A program made the translations under genes and the position numbers. Below the pieces are notes generated by a model, which was given only the letters and a program-made list of their open reading frames with translations, was not told the origin of the DNA and searched no databases. This document shows, piece by piece, positions 1-8,443 of a stretch of DNA of 64,000 bases. Location of the stretch: NCBI GenBank assembly GCA_016703665.1, contig JADJBS010000006.1, forward strand, positions 186,001-250,000, given 5' to 3'. The stretch's first letter is position 1. Every line of letters begins with the position of its first letter. Origin of the DNA: Candidatus Defluviibacillus avedoerensis (GTDB lineage Bacteria; Pseudomonadota; Gammaproteobacteria; Burkholderiales; Burkholderiaceae_C).

Positions 1-794
1 GTTGGAATAGGCACAGCTGCGCCACGGGCCTTCATGGCTTCAATGACGGCTTTGGCCTGGTCCAGCAAGTCAGGCTCGGCCAAGCTCTTGCCAATCTTCA
101 GGCCTGCGGCCAGCATGAAGGTGTTGGCAATGCCGCCGCCGACGATCAGACCATCGACTTTGCTGGATAAGGCTTGGAGGATGGTGAGCTTGGTGCTGAC
201 TTTGGAGCCTGCCACGATGGCGACCAGCGGACGCTTGGGATTGGCAAGGGCTTTTGAAATGGCATCCATCTCGGCGGCCAGCAGCGGCCCTGCGCTGGCG
301 ATCGGAGCATACTGGGCAATACCGTAGGTGGTGGCTTCAGCGCGGTGGGCAGTGCCAAAGGCGTCGTGCACAAAGATGTCGCACAGGGCGGCGAGCTTTT
401 TGGCCAGATCGGGGTTATTCTTCTTTTCGCCTTTGTTGACGCGGCAGTTTTCCAGCAGCACCACTTGGCCGGGCTGAACCGTAACGCCGTCTACCCAATG
501 GGTGACCAGCGGAACCTCACGGCCCAGCAACTCGCCCAGGCGCTTGGCAACGGGGGCCAAAGAGTCTTCTGGTCTGAACTCGCCTTCGGTGGGGCGCCCC
601 AGGTGGGAGGTGACCATGACGGCAGCACCAGCGTCCAGGGCCATCTGGATGCAGGGCACGCTGGCGCGGATGCGGGTGTCTTCGGTGATGTGGCCTGCGT
701 CGTCTTGGGGGACGTTCAGGTCAGCACGGATGAAGACGCGTTGATTCTTGGCACGGCCCTGGGCGCAGAGGTCGGAGAAGCGGATGAATTTCAT
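1..794 (-). CDS. pgk: Phosphoglycerate kinase, N-terminal ~264 residues (3' end outside window)
   Basis: Glycolysis/gluconeogenesis enzyme that transfers phosphate between 1,3-bisphosphoglycerate and ADP in the cytosol. Reading the minus strand from ATG at 794 gives MKFIRFSDLCAQG, then the N-domain motif RVFIRADLNVP, followed by TSHLGRP, LLENCRVNKGEKKN, FVHDAFGTAHR and the VAGSKVSTKLTIL / GGGIANTF region. All are characteristic of PGK. The reading frame runs off base 1 without a stop, so the nucleotide-binding C-domain is missing only because the window ends. The base before the start offers only a weak ribosome site (GAGACC). It sits upstream in orientation of nothing else visible; the next gene, on the same strand, is a toxin gene ending 42 bases away. 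Confidence 0.95.
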   Translation of the reverse strand, partial: MKFIRFSDLCAQGRAKNQRVFIRADLNVPQDDAGHITEDTRIRASVPCIQMALDAGAAVMVTSHLGRPTEGEFRPEDSLAPVAKRLGELLGREVPLVTHWVDGVTVQPGQVVLLENCRVNKGEKKNNPDLAKKLAALCDIFVHDAFGTAHRAEATTYGIAQYAPIASAGPLLAAEMDAISKALANPKRPLVAIVAGSKVSTKLTILQALSSKVDGLIVGGGIANTFMLAAGLKIGKSLAEPDLLDQAKAVIEAMKARGAAVPIP

Positions 795-836
795 AGGGGT
801 CTCACTTTTCAGGAATCAAAAAATTTTAGGCTTGCC

Positions 837-1271
837 TCATTGCCCCAGGCTGACCAAATGGGCCGGATTGGCACCTTTAACGCAGCTTAAGGTAATGCCT
901 TTGTCCAAGGTCACCAAGCAGCCGTCGTGGGCAACAGCCAGCGCCAGCAGGTACGCATCGGTCAATTGTGCGGGGCGAATCGTGTAGTTCCAGTCAAACA
1001 CATCACTTCTCGCGGTATTGATGTCGTCCGCCCAAAACTCGTGCAACGGGCTTTGCATGGCTTGGCGCAAGCCGCCAATCACCACATCCATCGGAAGGCG
1101 GTTGGGGTAGTTGGGCTGCGAGAGGATGCGCACGCAACCGTTCAAGGTGATCGGGCAGCTTGCCCAGCCGTTGGCGGCGTTGACCGGCAGCCAATGCGTG
1201 ACCAGCGGATGGTGAATGTGGCTCGCGTCCAGCAAGGCGATCAGGATGCTTGTGTCGAGCAGGGCGCGCAC
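837..1271 (-). CDS. PIN-domain toxin, VapC-like ribonuclease
   Basis: A 144-aa single-domain PIN protein, the usual size for VapC toxins, which are Mg-dependent RNases. The N-terminus MRALLDTSILIALLD carries the first acidic metal ligand (Asp6). Further conserved features are the ITLNGCVRILSQ helix, TDAYLLALAVAH with the central Asp, and LVTLDKGI near the C-terminus. It follows the small helical antitoxin gene by 5 bases on the same strand, the classic antitoxin-first toxin-antitoxin arrangement. Activity is inferred from family and context; the partner pairing is supported by spacing only. Confidence 0.8.
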   Translation of the reverse strand: MRALLDTSILIALLDASHIHHPLVTHWLPVNAANGWASCPITLNGCVRILSQPNYPNRLPMDVVIGGLRQAMQSPLHEFWADDINTARSDVFDWNYTIRPAQLTDAYLLALAVAHDGCLVTLDKGITLSCVKGANPAHLVSLGQ

Positions 1272-1276
1272 AGGAT

Positions 1277-1537
1277 TCAGTCGCCGGTTTCATCACGCAG
1301 GGCGCGAACCATATCGTTGGTGACGATCTTGCCGCCGCTAATCAATGGCACAAAGCCGTAGACCGCAACGGGTTCTGCCGCCCGCACAGCCGGCGCTGCG
1401 TCGCCATGGGCCAAGCCCTGTTGAATGGCTCTGCGCATCACATCAGAAATGATCCTGCCTGACGTGGTGTGGGCTGCCCGGGCCAAGGCTTTGGCCGCAT
1501 CCAGCACGTCGTCGTCAATGTCTAGCGTAGTGCGCAT
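1277..1537 (-). CDS. VapB-like antitoxin (ribbon-helix-helix type)
   Basis: An 86-aa protein beginning MRTTLDIDDDVLDAAKALA, the short beta strand plus helix typical of DUF2191/VapB-type antitoxins, followed by SGRIISDVMRRAIQQGL. It is expected to bind DNA as a dimer through the N-terminal part and to neutralise the neighbouring PIN toxin through its C-terminal tail, and to autoregulate the pair. It lies 5 bases upstream of the toxin start on the minus strand. The upstream side (1538-1591) is a short AT-rich stretch before azlD and is the likely place for the promoter/operator. Confidence 0.75.
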   Translation of the reverse strand: MRTTLDIDDDVLDAAKALARAAHTTSGRIISDVMRRAIQQGLAHGDAAPAVRAAEPVAVYGFVPLISGGKIVTNDMVRALRDETGD

Positions 1538-1591
1538 GTGTCAATTGTATCTAATGCAACTGCATCAGATGCGATTGTTGGTGAATCAGGC

Positions 1592-1939
1592 TCACCAGCC
1601 TAACCCCACATGCAGCGGCACATACACGGCCATCCCCACCACAATGGTGCCCAGCACCGCCTGGCCTTGGCCATGGCGCCAATAGAAAAACGCCACCCCA
1701 GCGGCCACCGCGTAAAGCCGGGCGTCCTGCCAGGTCGTGATCAACAGGCCTTGCGCCATCACCACTTCTGGGAATACCACGGCAGACAGGGCCGCAATCG
1801 GGGCATATTGGAGGCCGTGGTCAGCCCAGGCGGGCAACTTCCAGGGTTTGCTGGAGATAAAGAAAAAGCAGCGTGCCACTACCGTCACGCAGGCCAGCAG
1901 CAATATCGTGACAACAGTCCAGGTATCTGTGCCAACCAT
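1592..1939 (-). CDS. azlD: AzlD-type branched-chain amino acid exporter subunit
   Basis: A 115-aa protein with four hydrophobic segments (for example TVVTILLLACVTVVARCFF at the N-terminus and AVLGTIVVGMAVYVPLHVG at the C-terminus). Size and topology match AzlD, the small subunit that works with AzlC to export branched-chain amino acids or azaleucine across the inner membrane. Its ATG overlaps the azlC stop by one base (TAATG), so the pair is translationally coupled. The substrate is inferred from family. Confidence 0.85.
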   Translation of the reverse strand: MVGTDTWTVVTILLLACVTVVARCFFFISSKPWKLPAWADHGLQYAPIAALSAVVFPEVVMAQGLLITTWQDARLYAVAAGVAFFYWRHGQGQAVLGTIVVGMAVYVPLHVGLGW

Positions 1940-2673
1940 TACTTGTCCTCCTGAGGACGCATCAACGCGGTTTGCTCCAGGACCAGGGACATGGCGACGG
2001 CGGCAGCAATGGCCACCAAGATATTAAGCTTGAGTGGCAGCGCGTAGGCAGCCACAGCCGCTGCACCGCCCAGCACACAAGATACAACACGCAACTGTGA
2101 CGTGGCCAGCGAGCACAAGATGCCTACCAGCGCCAGGATGCCTGCAAAGCCCAGGCCCCATTCGGTGGGGATGAAATTGGACAGTGCCACCCCGATGATG
2201 CTGGCGCCGACCCAGGCCGCCCAATTGACAAAGGTGTTGCCAGACAGGTAAGCCTGCTGAGCAGCGCGATCGGCATCGGTCTCACCGACACGCGGGAAGG
2301 TCTTGACAAACAGCACGTAGCTCAGGTCTGCCGTCAGGTAGCCGGCAATGAGGCGCTTCCAAAGCGGTAAATGCATCATGTAGGGCCGCAGGTGGGCACT
2401 GAACACCACAAAGCGCAGGTTCACACAAAACCCGGTTGCCAAAATGACCCACATGGGTGCGCCAGCAATGATCAGCGGCATCGCGGCGAGTTGGGAACTG
2501 CCTGCAAACACGACGATGGACATCAGCAGAGACTCAAACACACTCAGCCCAGACTTGACCATGGCGACGCCGGTCATCAGGCCCCAGGCGGCAACCCCAG
2601 GTGCCACGGACATGATGTCACGCACACCCTGGCGGAACTGTGGATGGGTGAAATTGGCTTTGGCAAAAAACAT
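1939..2673 (-). CDS. azlC: AzlC-type branched-chain amino acid exporter subunit
   Basis: A 244-aa polytopic membrane protein. Family marks include the N-terminal FRQGVRDIMSVAPGVAAWG, the conserved VFAGSSQLAAMPLI segment and NLRFVVFSAHLRPY, all typical of the AzlC large subunit of LIV-type exporters. It is followed directly by azlD (one-base overlap). Fifteen bases separate its start side from a LysE-type exporter gene on the same strand, so two amino acid efflux systems are neighbours. Confidence 0.88.
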   Translation of the reverse strand: MFFAKANFTHPQFRQGVRDIMSVAPGVAAWGLMTGVAMVKSGLSVFESLLMSIVVFAGSSQLAAMPLIIAGAPMWVILATGFCVNLRFVVFSAHLRPYMMHLPLWKRLIAGYLTADLSYVLFVKTFPRVGETDADRAAQQAYLSGNTFVNWAAWVGASIIGVALSNFIPTEWGLGFAGILALVGILCSLATSQLRVVSCVLGGAAAVAAYALPLKLNILVAIAAAVAMSLVLEQTALMRPQEDK

Positions 2674-2688
2674 GATGGCGTAAAAGGT

Positions 2689-3321
2689 CTATCGACGTTG
2701 ATCTGCGAACAGTCGCAAAGCCAGCCCGCCTAGGACCAGGCCCATGAAGTACCGATGCACAGACAACCAGGCAGGGTGACCTGCAAACCACAAAGCCATA
2801 CGCGCAGCAGAGAGTGTGATGAGTAGATTCACAGTCGAACCAATCACGATTTGTACTATGCCAAAGGTCAGGCTTTGTAGCAATACCGAGCCGTTTTCTG
2901 GTGAAATGAATTGGGGCAAAACCGACAAGTAAAAAATGGCGACTTTGGGGTTAAGCACGCTGGTGAGTAGCCCCATCACAAACAACTTGCGTGGCGATTC
3001 ATCGGCCAGTTTCTTCAACTCAAACGGGGATGTTGCGCCTGGCCGAACCGCCTGCCAGGCCAACCAAAGCAAATACGTTGCGCCTGCTATTTTGAGGATG
3101 TCATAGCCAAGCGGTACGGCCATGAACAGCGCTGTCAAGCCAACAGCCGCTGAGCACATGTGCACCGTGAAACCCAGCACGACTCCCAGCCAGGAGATGA
3201 TCGCCGCTCGTCGCCCCTGGCAAAGTGAACGAGAGATCAAGTAGATCATGTTGGGTCCTGGGCTGAGCGCCATGACGAGCGCTGCGCCCGAGAAGATGAG
3301 CAAATCGTGGGTGTCGATCAT
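2689..3321 (-). CDS. LysE/RhtB family amino acid exporter
   Basis: A 210-aa inner-membrane protein starting at MIDTHDLLIFSGAALVMALSPGPNM. The SPGPNM motif near residue 20 is diagnostic of the LysE/RhtB family, as are the SWLGVVLGF and LTSVLNPKVAIFYLSVLPQF motifs. The open frame extends further upstream, but the added 57 residues are hydrophilic and overlap the fmt 3' end, so the start at 3321 is preferred. The C-terminus keeps the usual final membrane segment. Substrate cannot be told from sequence; threonine or homoserine lactone exporters are the common assignments. Confidence 0.85.
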   Translation of the reverse strand: MIDTHDLLIFSGAALVMALSPGPNMIYLISRSLCQGRRAAIISWLGVVLGFTVHMCSAAVGLTALFMAVPLGYDILKIAGATYLLWLAWQAVRPGATSPFELKKLADESPRKLFVMGLLTSVLNPKVAIFYLSVLPQFISPENGSVLLQSLTFGIVQIVIGSTVNLLITLSAARMALWFAGHPAWLSVHRYFMGLVLGGLALRLFADQRR

Positions 3322-3376
3322 GTTGCGTCTTGGATGTACCCGTTGGGGGATGGCGTGCCAGTCGAGGTGAGGGCAA

Positions 3377-4378
3377 CTATGTGGATTGTCCGAGCGTGCT
3401 GCCGACAAGTTCTGTTTGCCCCCGGCCAAAGTCCACCGCTGCCATGCGTTTGGCGCCAGCGCGTTGCAACTCGGTGAGGCGTAGGACACCATCTCCGGTC
3501 AGCACATCGATGCCGTCTGAAGTTTGTGCTAAAACATAGCCTTTCGGCATATCTGTATTGATCTTATTGCTATCAAAATCAATACATTGTGCGGCCCAAA
3601 TCTTCAGCAACTCTCCGGCAGCGGCGGTATGTGCGCCCGGGAACGGGTTGAAGGCACGGATGCGGCGAGCGATCGTGGCAGCGGGCGCGGCCCAGTCGAT
3701 CAAGGCTTCCTGCTTTTCGATCTTGGCGGCGTAGGTGATGCCCTCTGGGGGTTGCGGCACGGGTTCTAATTCGCCTGCAGCCGCACTGGCTAACACGTCC
3801 ACCATCATAAGGGCGCCCAGCGCTGCCAGCTTGTCGTGCAGGCTGCCGGTGGTTTCGGTGGGTTCAATCATCAGGGGTTCGATGGCCAGCATGTCGCCGG
3901 TGTCCAACCCCACATCCATTTGCATGATCGTGATGCCCGTCTCGGCGTCACCGGCTTCGATGGCACGGTGAATGGGTGCGGCGCCGCGCCAACGTGGCAA
4001 CAGGCTACCGTGGATGTTGAAACACTTGAGGCGCGGGGCGTCCAGCACCCACTGGGGCAGGATCAGGCCGTAGGCGGCCACCACGCAGGCATCGGCTTGT
4101 GCCTCTGCAATCGCTTTTTGTGCGGCTGCGGCGTCTTCTGGGTATTTGCCGTCCAGTCGCAAGCTGCGCGGCTGGACCACGGGGGCGCCAATATGTTGCG
4201 CCAGTTGTTTGACGGGAGAGGCCTGCAGCTTCATGCCTCGTCCAGCAGGGCGGTCAGGCTGGGTCAGCACCAATGCGATATGGTGGCCCTCATCGTGCAA
4301 AGCTTGCAGGGCGACTTGAGCGAATTCTGGTGTGCCAGCAAAAATCAAACGCAGCGGTCGCGCGGCTTGGCCGGGCAT
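3377..4378 (-). CDS. fmt: Methionyl-tRNA formyltransferase
   Basis: Formylates the initiator Met-tRNA using 10-formyl-tetrahydrofolate. The 333-aa protein has the formyltransferase N-domain (LRLIFAGTPEFA), the active-site block FNIHGSLLPRWRGAAPIHRAI with catalytic Asn and His, and MDVGLDTGDML with the catalytic Asp. The C-terminal OB domain follows from about residue 205. It starts directly after the def stop with no spacer (TAA-ATG), the conserved def-fmt operon. An AT-rich segment encoding the QCIDFDSNKINTDMPKGY region of the C-domain is unlike the surrounding GC-rich codons and resembles a dispersed repeat (see findings). Confidence 0.96.
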   Translation of the reverse strand: MPGQAARPLRLIFAGTPEFAQVALQALHDEGHHIALVLTQPDRPAGRGMKLQASPVKQLAQHIGAPVVQPRSLRLDGKYPEDAAAAQKAIAEAQADACVVAAYGLILPQWVLDAPRLKCFNIHGSLLPRWRGAAPIHRAIEAGDAETGITIMQMDVGLDTGDMLAIEPLMIEPTETTGSLHDKLAALGALMMVDVLASAAAGELEPVPQPPEGITYAAKIEKQEALIDWAAPAATIARRIRAFNPFPGAHTAAAGELLKIWAAQCIDFDSNKINTDMPKGYVLAQTSDGIDVLTGDGVLRLTELQRAGAKRMAAVDFGRGQTELVGSTLGQST

Positions 4379-4900
4379 TTAGCGCTTGCCCTCAAGCTTT
4401 TCATCACGCTGCAGCTTGATCATCTTGGTCTTGATGCGGTTGCGCTTGAGGGGTGACAGGTATTCCACAAATACCTTACCCAGCAAATGGTCCATTTCGT
4501 GCTGCACGCAGACGGCCAAAAGCTCCTCTGCCTGAATGACGCGAGACACGCCTTCGCCGTCGAGCGCCTTGACGTGGACCGATGTAAACCGCTCGACGCC
4601 GTCATAAATGCCCGGCACCGACAGGCAGCCTTCTTCATTGAGGATCTTGTCGGGGCTGGCCCAGACGATCTCGGGGTTGATCAGCACCAGAGGCTGGTTG
4701 CGCTCGTCCGAGGTGTCGATCACCACCAGGCGCTCGTGGATGTCCACTTGTGTGGCGGCCAAGCCGATGCCTTTGGCGTCGTACATGGTTTCAAGCATGT
4801 CGGTGATCAGGGTTTTAATGCGGGTGTCCACCACCTGGACCGGTTTTGCAACGGTATGCAGGCGAGGATGAGGGTAACAGAGGATGGGAAGCAGAGCCAT
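4379..4900 (-). CDS. def: Peptide deformylase
   Basis: Removes the N-formyl group from nascent proteins. The 173-aa protein (start MALLPILCYP) contains the three PDF motifs: GIGLAATQVD (GxGLAAxQ), EEGCLSVP (EGCLS, metal Cys) and QHEMDHLLGKVF (HExDH, two metal His and the catalytic Glu). The frame continues 13 codons further upstream, but MALLPILCYP aligns with the usual family start. Located immediately upstream of fmt and divergent from the LysM gene, with about 130 bases between them that should hold both promoters. Confidence 0.96.
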   Translation of the reverse strand: MALLPILCYPHPRLHTVAKPVQVVDTRIKTLITDMLETMYDAKGIGLAATQVDIHERLVVIDTSDERNQPLVLINPEIVWASPDKILNEEGCLSVPGIYDGVERFTSVHVKALDGEGVSRVIQAEELLAVCVQHEMDHLLGKVFVEYLSPLKRNRIKTKMIKLQRDEKLEGKR

Positions 4901-5031
4901 GTCGCTATTTTCGCCACTTTTGAGGCGGGATTTGGTCACGTGACGTGGCAGATTGGGTGCGCTTCATTGCCGGACAAGTGGCTTGGGCGCAAAATCGCGT
5001 CTAATTTGTGAACTTGGCTGCCAACTGAACA

Positions 5032-6222
5032 ATGAAAAAACTTAGCCTTCTAGCCGTCTTGATGGTCAGCGTTTGCGCAGGCACTTTCGCGCAAAACCAC
5101 CCCATTACCGCCGCTCAAAAATCCACGGCGCAGAAGGTCGCGCAAGCGGGTGTGCCACTGGAAGACCTTGCTCCCAATGCGCCAGAAAGTCATACAGTCA
5201 AGAGCGGCGACACATTGTGGGCCATCTCTGGCCTGTTCCTCAAGACCCCGTGGCGCTGGCCAGAGCTTTGGGGCATGAACCTGAACGATGTTCGCAACCC
5301 GCATCGCATTTACCCTGGCCAGTTGCTGGTGCTGGAAAAATCAAACGGGCGTGCGCGCTTGCGCATGGGAGGTATTTTGGGGCGCGAAGGTGATGCGCCG
5401 ATGGATACCATCAAAGTCTCCCCGCGGACACGCACTGAGACGCTGGCCGATGCGGCTTTGCCGACGCTGTCCAATCGCTACATTGAGCCTTTCTTGTCCG
5501 AACCTGTGATCGTGGACGAAGCTGCGCTCACCAGGACCCCGCGCATTGTGGCCACCCAGGAGGGGCGAGTGCTGTTGAGCCGTGGAGACAGGGCCTATGC
5601 GCTGGGAGACACTGCAACGCCTGTGATGGGTGGCAAGGACGATTCGCGTGATTTCCGCGTGTTCCGCAATGTCACGCCTCTTAAAGACCCTGTCACTGGA
5701 ACAATTCTGGGGTATGAGGCTCAGTACGTTGGAAAAGCGAGAGTGGCGCACGGGCAAACGACCAAAGAAACGCCGGACAAAGACGGTAAACCCAATGTGG
5801 AACTGGTGCCAGCCACCATCGATATCATTGGCGCCAAGGAAGAAATGCGAGTCGGTGACCGCCTATTGCCGGAGCCGCCAAGGCAGTTCACCAACTTTGT
5901 GCCGCGTGCACCAGAAGGCCAAGTGGATGGTCGCATCGTGTCTGTGTATGGCAGTGCCGTGGTGAACGCGGCCCAAAACCAGGTGGTGGTGATTGACAAA
6001 GGCACTCGTGATGGCCTGCAAGTTGGCCATGTCATGGCTGTCTTAAAGGATGGAGCCCGAGTGCTGGATCGCACCACTGGCAAGCCAGAATTTATCAAGC
6101 TGCCTGATGAACGCAACGGTTTGCTGATGGTGTTCAGGCCATTTGAAACGTTGTCTTACGCGTTGATTCTGGAAATTACAGACGGCGTAAAGATTGGCGA
6201 CAAGTTCACCACGCCAAAGTAA
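5032..6222 (+). CDS. LysM-domain secreted peptidoglycan-binding protein
   Basis: A 396-aa exported protein. Residues 1-21 form a signal peptide (KK, then LSLLAVLMVSVCAGTFA). A single LysM domain lies at about residues 54-103 (HTVKSGDTLWAISGLFL ... NPHRIYPGQLLVLEK), a motif that binds peptidoglycan. The remaining 290 residues are the conserved C-terminal region of the betaproteobacterial LysM protein found beside dprA; its function is unknown to me. It lies 9 bases upstream of dprA and is divergent from def, matching the def/LysM/dprA neighbourhood common in Burkholderiales. Confidence 0.88.
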   Translation: MKKLSLLAVLMVSVCAGTFAQNHPITAAQKSTAQKVAQAGVPLEDLAPNAPESHTVKSGDTLWAISGLFLKTPWRWPELWGMNLNDVRNPHRIYPGQLLVLEKSNGRARLRMGGILGREGDAPMDTIKVSPRTRTETLADAALPTLSNRYIEPFLSEPVIVDEAALTRTPRIVATQEGRVLLSRGDRAYALGDTATPVMGGKDDSRDFRVFRNVTPLKDPVTGTILGYEAQYVGKARVAHGQTTKETPDKDGKPNVELVPATIDIIGAKEEMRVGDRLLPEPPRQFTNFVPRAPEGQVDGRIVSVYGSAVVNAAQNQVVVIDKGTRDGLQVGHVMAVLKDGARVLDRTTGKPEFIKLPDERNGLLMVFRPFETLSYALILEITDGVKIGDKFTTPK

Positions 6223-6231
6223 TCTGCATCA

Positions 6232-7401
6232 ATGGTGATGGTGGACCTAGCCGACTGGCTCAGGCTGAGCCTGGTTCCCGGCGTTGGCAGCGACGCTGCG
6301 AGGCGGCTGCTGGCTGCGTTTGGATTGCCGAAGGCCATATTTGCAGCTACCGAGGGTGCACTAAAGCAGGTGGTGACGCCGAATCAGGCCATGGCCGTAT
6401 TGCAGGTGCCCCCGAAATTCGAGCGGCAATGGGCGCTGACGCAAACTTGGTTGGCAGGCTCTGGCGCCGCCGATGATGCAGATATGCCGCGCAGACTTGT
6501 GACCCTGGGTGACCCCGGCTATCCCGCAACGCTGCTGGCCATCGAAGACCCTCCAATTCTCTTGTATCTTTTGGGGCGCGGGGAATTTGGCAAGGACCTT
6601 GGACAGATCCAGGCATCCCGAAGCGTGGCCATTGTCGGCAGCCGCAACCCAACTCACCAGGGCACTGAAAATGCGCACCAGTTTGCCAAAGCCTTTTCCG
6701 CTCAAGGATTGACAGTTGTCTCAGGCATGGCCCTGGGCGTAGATGGGGCTGCACATCAAGGTGCACTCGAAGGCTGTTTGCCGAGCAGTTTGGCTACCAC
6801 GGTCGCGGTGGTGGGCACGGGACTTGACAGGGTTTATCCCCGTCAGCACCATGATCTGGCCCATCATATTGCCGCCCACGGCTTGCTGGTCAGCGAATAC
6901 CCATTGGGCACGCCTCCCTTGTCCCAGAACTTCCCGCGTCGCAACCGTTTGATTTCTGGTTTGTCATGCGGAACGTTGGTGGTAGAGGCCGCATTGCAGT
7001 CAGGCTCACTCATCACCGCCAGGATGGCTCTGGAACAAGGCAGAGACGTGTTCGCGATTCCTGGTTCAATCCATTCGGTACAGAGCCGTGGCTGTCATGC
7101 ACTGATCAAGCAAGGGGCGAAATTGGTCGAATCGGCCGAGGATGTTCTGGAGGAACTGAATTTTGATTTTACTCCTGAAAATATAGCTAACAATGCCAGT
7201 AGAGAAAGTCAGAGTGGCCTTTTTGACACCCCGTCTGCACTGCTGGATGCCCTGGGCCATGACCCGGTGGCGTTAGATGCGCTGCAGGCACGAACCGGCA
7301 TCGACACTGCCACCCTGCAAGCTCAACTGCTGATGCTGGAACTGGATGGACGGGTGGCCCGACTTCCAGGTGGGCTTTTTCAGCGGGTGGGAAGCGCTTA
7401 G
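6232..7401 (+). CDS. dprA: DNA-processing protein DprA
   Basis: Cytosolic protein that binds incoming single-stranded DNA during transformation and loads RecA. The 389-aa protein has an N-terminal helical region, then the Rossmann-type core: VAIVGSRNPTHQG, VVSGMALGVDGAAHQGAL, GTGLDRVYP, SEYPLGTPP, NFPRRNRLISGLS and ITARMALEQGRDVFAIPG. A winged-helix-like C-terminal domain follows (about residues 325-385). The linker between core and C-domain is encoded by an AT-rich patch near 7160-7200. Start at 6232 (ATG), with an alternative at 6238. Confidence 0.95.
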   Translation: MVMVDLADWLRLSLVPGVGSDAARRLLAAFGLPKAIFAATEGALKQVVTPNQAMAVLQVPPKFERQWALTQTWLAGSGAADDADMPRRLVTLGDPGYPATLLAIEDPPILLYLLGRGEFGKDLGQIQASRSVAIVGSRNPTHQGTENAHQFAKAFSAQGLTVVSGMALGVDGAAHQGALEGCLPSSLATTVAVVGTGLDRVYPRQHHDLAHHIAAHGLLVSEYPLGTPPLSQNFPRRNRLISGLSCGTLVVEAALQSGSLITARMALEQGRDVFAIPGSIHSVQSRGCHALIKQGAKLVESAEDVLEELNFDFTPENIANNASRESQSGLFDTPSALLDALGHDPVALDALQARTGIDTATLQAQLLMLELDGRVARLPGGLFQRVGSA

Positions 7402-7428
7402 ACGCATCTTTGGCCCCTGAACTTGTGT

Positions 7429-7447
7429 ACCCCCTTGATCAGGGGGT
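7429..7447. other. GC-rich hairpin downstream of dprA
   Basis: Inverted repeat ACCCCCT / AGGGGGT (7-bp stem, 5-base loop TGATC) in the gap between dprA and the next gene. No T-run follows on either side, so it is a weak candidate for an intrinsic terminator; it could equally be an attenuating or RNA-stabilising hairpin. Confidence 0.3.
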
Positions 7448-7504
7448 GGCGTGCCCTGAGCACGTTCAATAGACTCTTGTGACGTTTCATCACGAGGGAT
7501 TTCC

Positions 7505-8443
7505 ATGAAGACACAGACATTAACCCACTTGTTTGCAGCCGTCGCGGCATGCAGCCTGGCCGCCTGCGGTGGCGGAGATTCAGGTATCAGTCCCACATCT
7601 GCGACAACGCCCGCGCCTGCAGCAACGACAACACCCAGTTCTCCGGCACCAGCTCCGGCGCCAGCAACGCCGACGCCAGCACCCACAAGCCCAGCGCCGA
7701 GCCCTGCTCCTGCCGCAACGCCTTCAGCACCGGCTCCCGCATCATCGACATCTGCCAGCGGAGACTGTAACTATGAGGGAAACATTTTCTCCGTCGCTGG
7801 CAATAGCGCCCAGATGGACAACAATATTTATGCTTCTGACGGCATAACCGTTCTGATTTCTCAACAAAACAAATACCAAGTGAAATCAGACGGCAGCTTC
7901 AGGGGCGAAACCGGCCTAATGGAACTCAGCACAGATAACACATCAACTTACACAAGTGCAGCTGCAAACGGTTCACTGGCCGGGATGACCGTCGGTCCTA
8001 CCAATGTCAAGTCTTACAGCAAGTTGTCTGGTGCGAACGTTCTCACTTCTGGTCTGGTCACCACCACAACCGTCCTTGGCTTCTCGTTTGCAGCAACAAG
8101 TTACATGACCCCCCCAATCAGTTGGCCTGCAGCGCCAACACTGAACACGCCGTACACATCTACGTACACAGTAACCACCGAAGCCACAGCAACTACTCCT
8201 GGCTCAACGAGTACACAAACGGTGACCACTACATTTTTAGGGGTAGAGCAGGTCTCTGTGGCAGCGGGAACATTTGCAGCATGTAAAACAAAAACTGAAA
8301 CCGTTGCAGGTACTTCAGCTGCGACGGTGAGCTATTCCTGGTCAGTGGCATCAGGCAGGCTGAAAGGTCATTCCCTAAAGTCAGAAGACGCCAGTGGCAA
8401 GAAGACGATGGAGGCAAAAGTCCTGCTGCTGAACGGAAACTGA
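7505..8443 (+). CDS. Putative lipoprotein with Ala/Pro/Thr-rich linker, unknown function
   Basis: A 312-aa protein I do not recognise. Residues 1-20 form a lipoprotein signal ending in the lipobox LAAC (Cys21), followed by GGGDSG. Residues 28-86 are a low-complexity linker of Ala-Pro, Thr and Ser repeats, which likely extends the folded part away from the outer membrane. The remaining 225 residues are Ser/Thr-rich, predicted beta-rich and contain two isolated Cys. The coding sequence has lower GC than its neighbours. It ends base-to-base with the convergent DUF1631 gene. A surface-exposed or periplasmic role is inference. Confidence 0.65.
   Translation: MKTQTLTHLFAAVAACSLAACGGGDSGISPTSATTPAPAATTTPSSPAPAPAPATPTPAPTSPAPSPAPAATPSAPAPASSTSASGDCNYEGNIFSVAGNSAQMDNNIYASDGITVLISQQNKYQVKSDGSFRGETGLMELSTDNTSTYTSAAANGSLAGMTVGPTNVKSYSKLSGANVLTSGLVTTTTVLGFSFAATSYMTPPISWPAAPTLNTPYTSTYTVTTEATATTPGSTSTQTVTTTFLGVEQVSVAAGTFAACKTKTETVAGTSAATVSYSWSVASGRLKGHSLKSEDASGKKTMEAKVLLLNGN

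Noticed and set aside
3322..3492. N-terminal extension of the LysE-type exporter
   Set aside because: Residues are polar and overlap the fmt 3' end; the family start with SPGPNM near residue 20 is at 3321.
4487..5011. Long plus-strand ORF opposite def
   Set aside because: Shadow of def; His/Asp/Val-rich translation typical of antisense frames with no motif.
7429..7447. Intrinsic terminator after dprA
   Set aside because: Good stem, but no T-tract on either side; listed only as a hairpin.
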